From assembly GCA_945867185.1 (NCBI GenBank), contig CAMBHM010000077.1, positions 1 to 6,977 on the forward strand: a stretch of 6,977 bases of DNA, read 5' to 3'. Under the pieces are notes generated by a model that worked only from the letters and a program-made list of their open reading frames with translations, was not told where the DNA came from and ran no database searches. The translations under genes were made by a program, and so were the position numbers. This document shows, in pieces, positions 6,495-6,977 of the stretch (position 1 is its first letter; every line of letters begins with the position of its first letter). The stretch is from Legionella genomosp. 1. GTDB lineage: Bacteria > Pseudomonadota > Gammaproteobacteria > Legionellales > Legionellaceae.

Positions 6495-6977
6495 ATGGAA
6501 TTTCAATTAAACGAAGAGCATTGTGCTTTTCGAGATATGGCGGCTGAATTTGCGCGCGACAAATTATTGCCTAATGCGGAACATTGGGATGAACATCCCC
6601 ATTTTCCAGTGACAGTGTTGCGAGAAGCAGCAGTTCTAGGGATGGCAGGGATGCTCGCGCGTGAAGACATCGGTGGCTCTCAACTGACACGCTTAGATGC
6701 GGCGCTTATTTTTGAACAATTGGCGACAGGTTGTGTCAGCACAAGTGCTTATCTTTCTATTCACAATATGGTGACGTCTCTGGTTGATAAATACGCATCG
6801 GAACATCTTCGTGCCGTCTGGGGGCCAAAGCTCGCTGGAATGCAGGCTTTGGGGAGTTATTGCTTAACAGAGCCAGAGTCGGGCTCTGATGCGGCATCGC
6901 TTAAAAGTCGCGCTGTTATCGATGGGGATCATTATGTTTTAAATGGATCTAAAGCCTTTATTTCGGGGGCAAGTGTT
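6495..6977 (+). CDS. Acyl-CoA dehydrogenase, isobutyryl-CoA dehydrogenase type (5' part, runs off the right edge)
   Basis: The first 161 codons of an open frame that continues past the window; the family is usually about 380-390 residues. The enzyme is an FAD-dependent dehydrogenase acting on acyl-CoA thioesters and passing electrons to electron-transfer flavoprotein. The all-helical N-terminal domain is present (MEFQLNEEHCAFRDMAAEFA onward). The segment ATGCVSTSAYLSIHNM (77-92) and the flavin/substrate motif YCLTEPESGSD (122-132) followed by AAS are especially close to animal isobutyryl-CoA dehydrogenase (ACAD8), as is HYVLNGSKAFISGA (146-159). That points to valine degradation (isobutyryl-CoA to methacrylyl-CoA), although 2-methylbutyryl or short straight-chain substrates cannot be excluded. 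The catalytic glutamate lies beyond the window. Valine-degradation genes such as enoyl-CoA hydratase or 3-hydroxyisobutyrate dehydrogenase may follow. Confidence 0.92.
   Translation, partial: MEFQLNEEHCAFRDMAAEFARDKLLPNAEHWDEHPHFPVTVLREAAVLGMAGMLAREDIGGSQLTRLDAALIFEQLATGCVSTSAYLSIHNMVTSLVDKYASEHLRAVWGPKLAGMQALGSYCLTEPESGSDAASLKSRAVIDGDHYVLNGSKAFISGASV

Overview
The window looks like chromosomal housekeeping DNA from a gammaproteobacterium. The CcmF and RecQ proteins align with the E. coli proteins almost residue for residue: the CcmF haem-ligand histidines fall at 173, 261 and 303, and the RecQ zinc cysteines at 380, 397, 400 and 403. Base composition is moderately AT-rich by eye. A Legionellales-type organism would fit, but the sequence does not prove it.

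Layout. Positions 1-3595 (+) are the 3' part of a cytochrome c maturation (System I, ccm) operon: the tail of ccmE, then ccmF, ccmG (dsbE), ccmH and ccmI. All junctions are translationally overlapped. A 60-bp gap with a possible weak promoter leads to an unrecognised 301-residue multi-helix membrane protein at 3656-4561 (+). Convergent to it, 36 bp away, is a full-length RecQ DNA helicase at 4598-6418 (-). A 76-bp divergent gap with a good extended -10 for recQ separates it from the 5' part of an acyl-CoA dehydrogenase at 6495-6977 (+). That gene resembles isobutyryl-CoA dehydrogenase (valine degradation) and runs off the right edge.

How the genes work together. CcmE carries haem to the periplasmic side. 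CcmF, with CcmH and CcmI, is the haem lyase that attaches it to apocytochrome c. CcmG and CcmH keep the CXXCH cysteines reduced, and CcmI holds the apocytochrome. RecQ (DNA repair) and the acyl-CoA dehydrogenase (branched-chain amino acid catabolism) are functionally unrelated neighbours. The membrane protein has no assignable function and is the only real unknown here.

I found no mobile element, CRISPR array, tRNA, rRNA or clear intrinsic terminator. The best candidates for a second look are the unknown membrane protein, which may contain an internal duplication, and a cluster of G-tracts at the 3' end of ccmF that could form a G-quadruplex. I do not see convincing evidence of a new multi-gene system.
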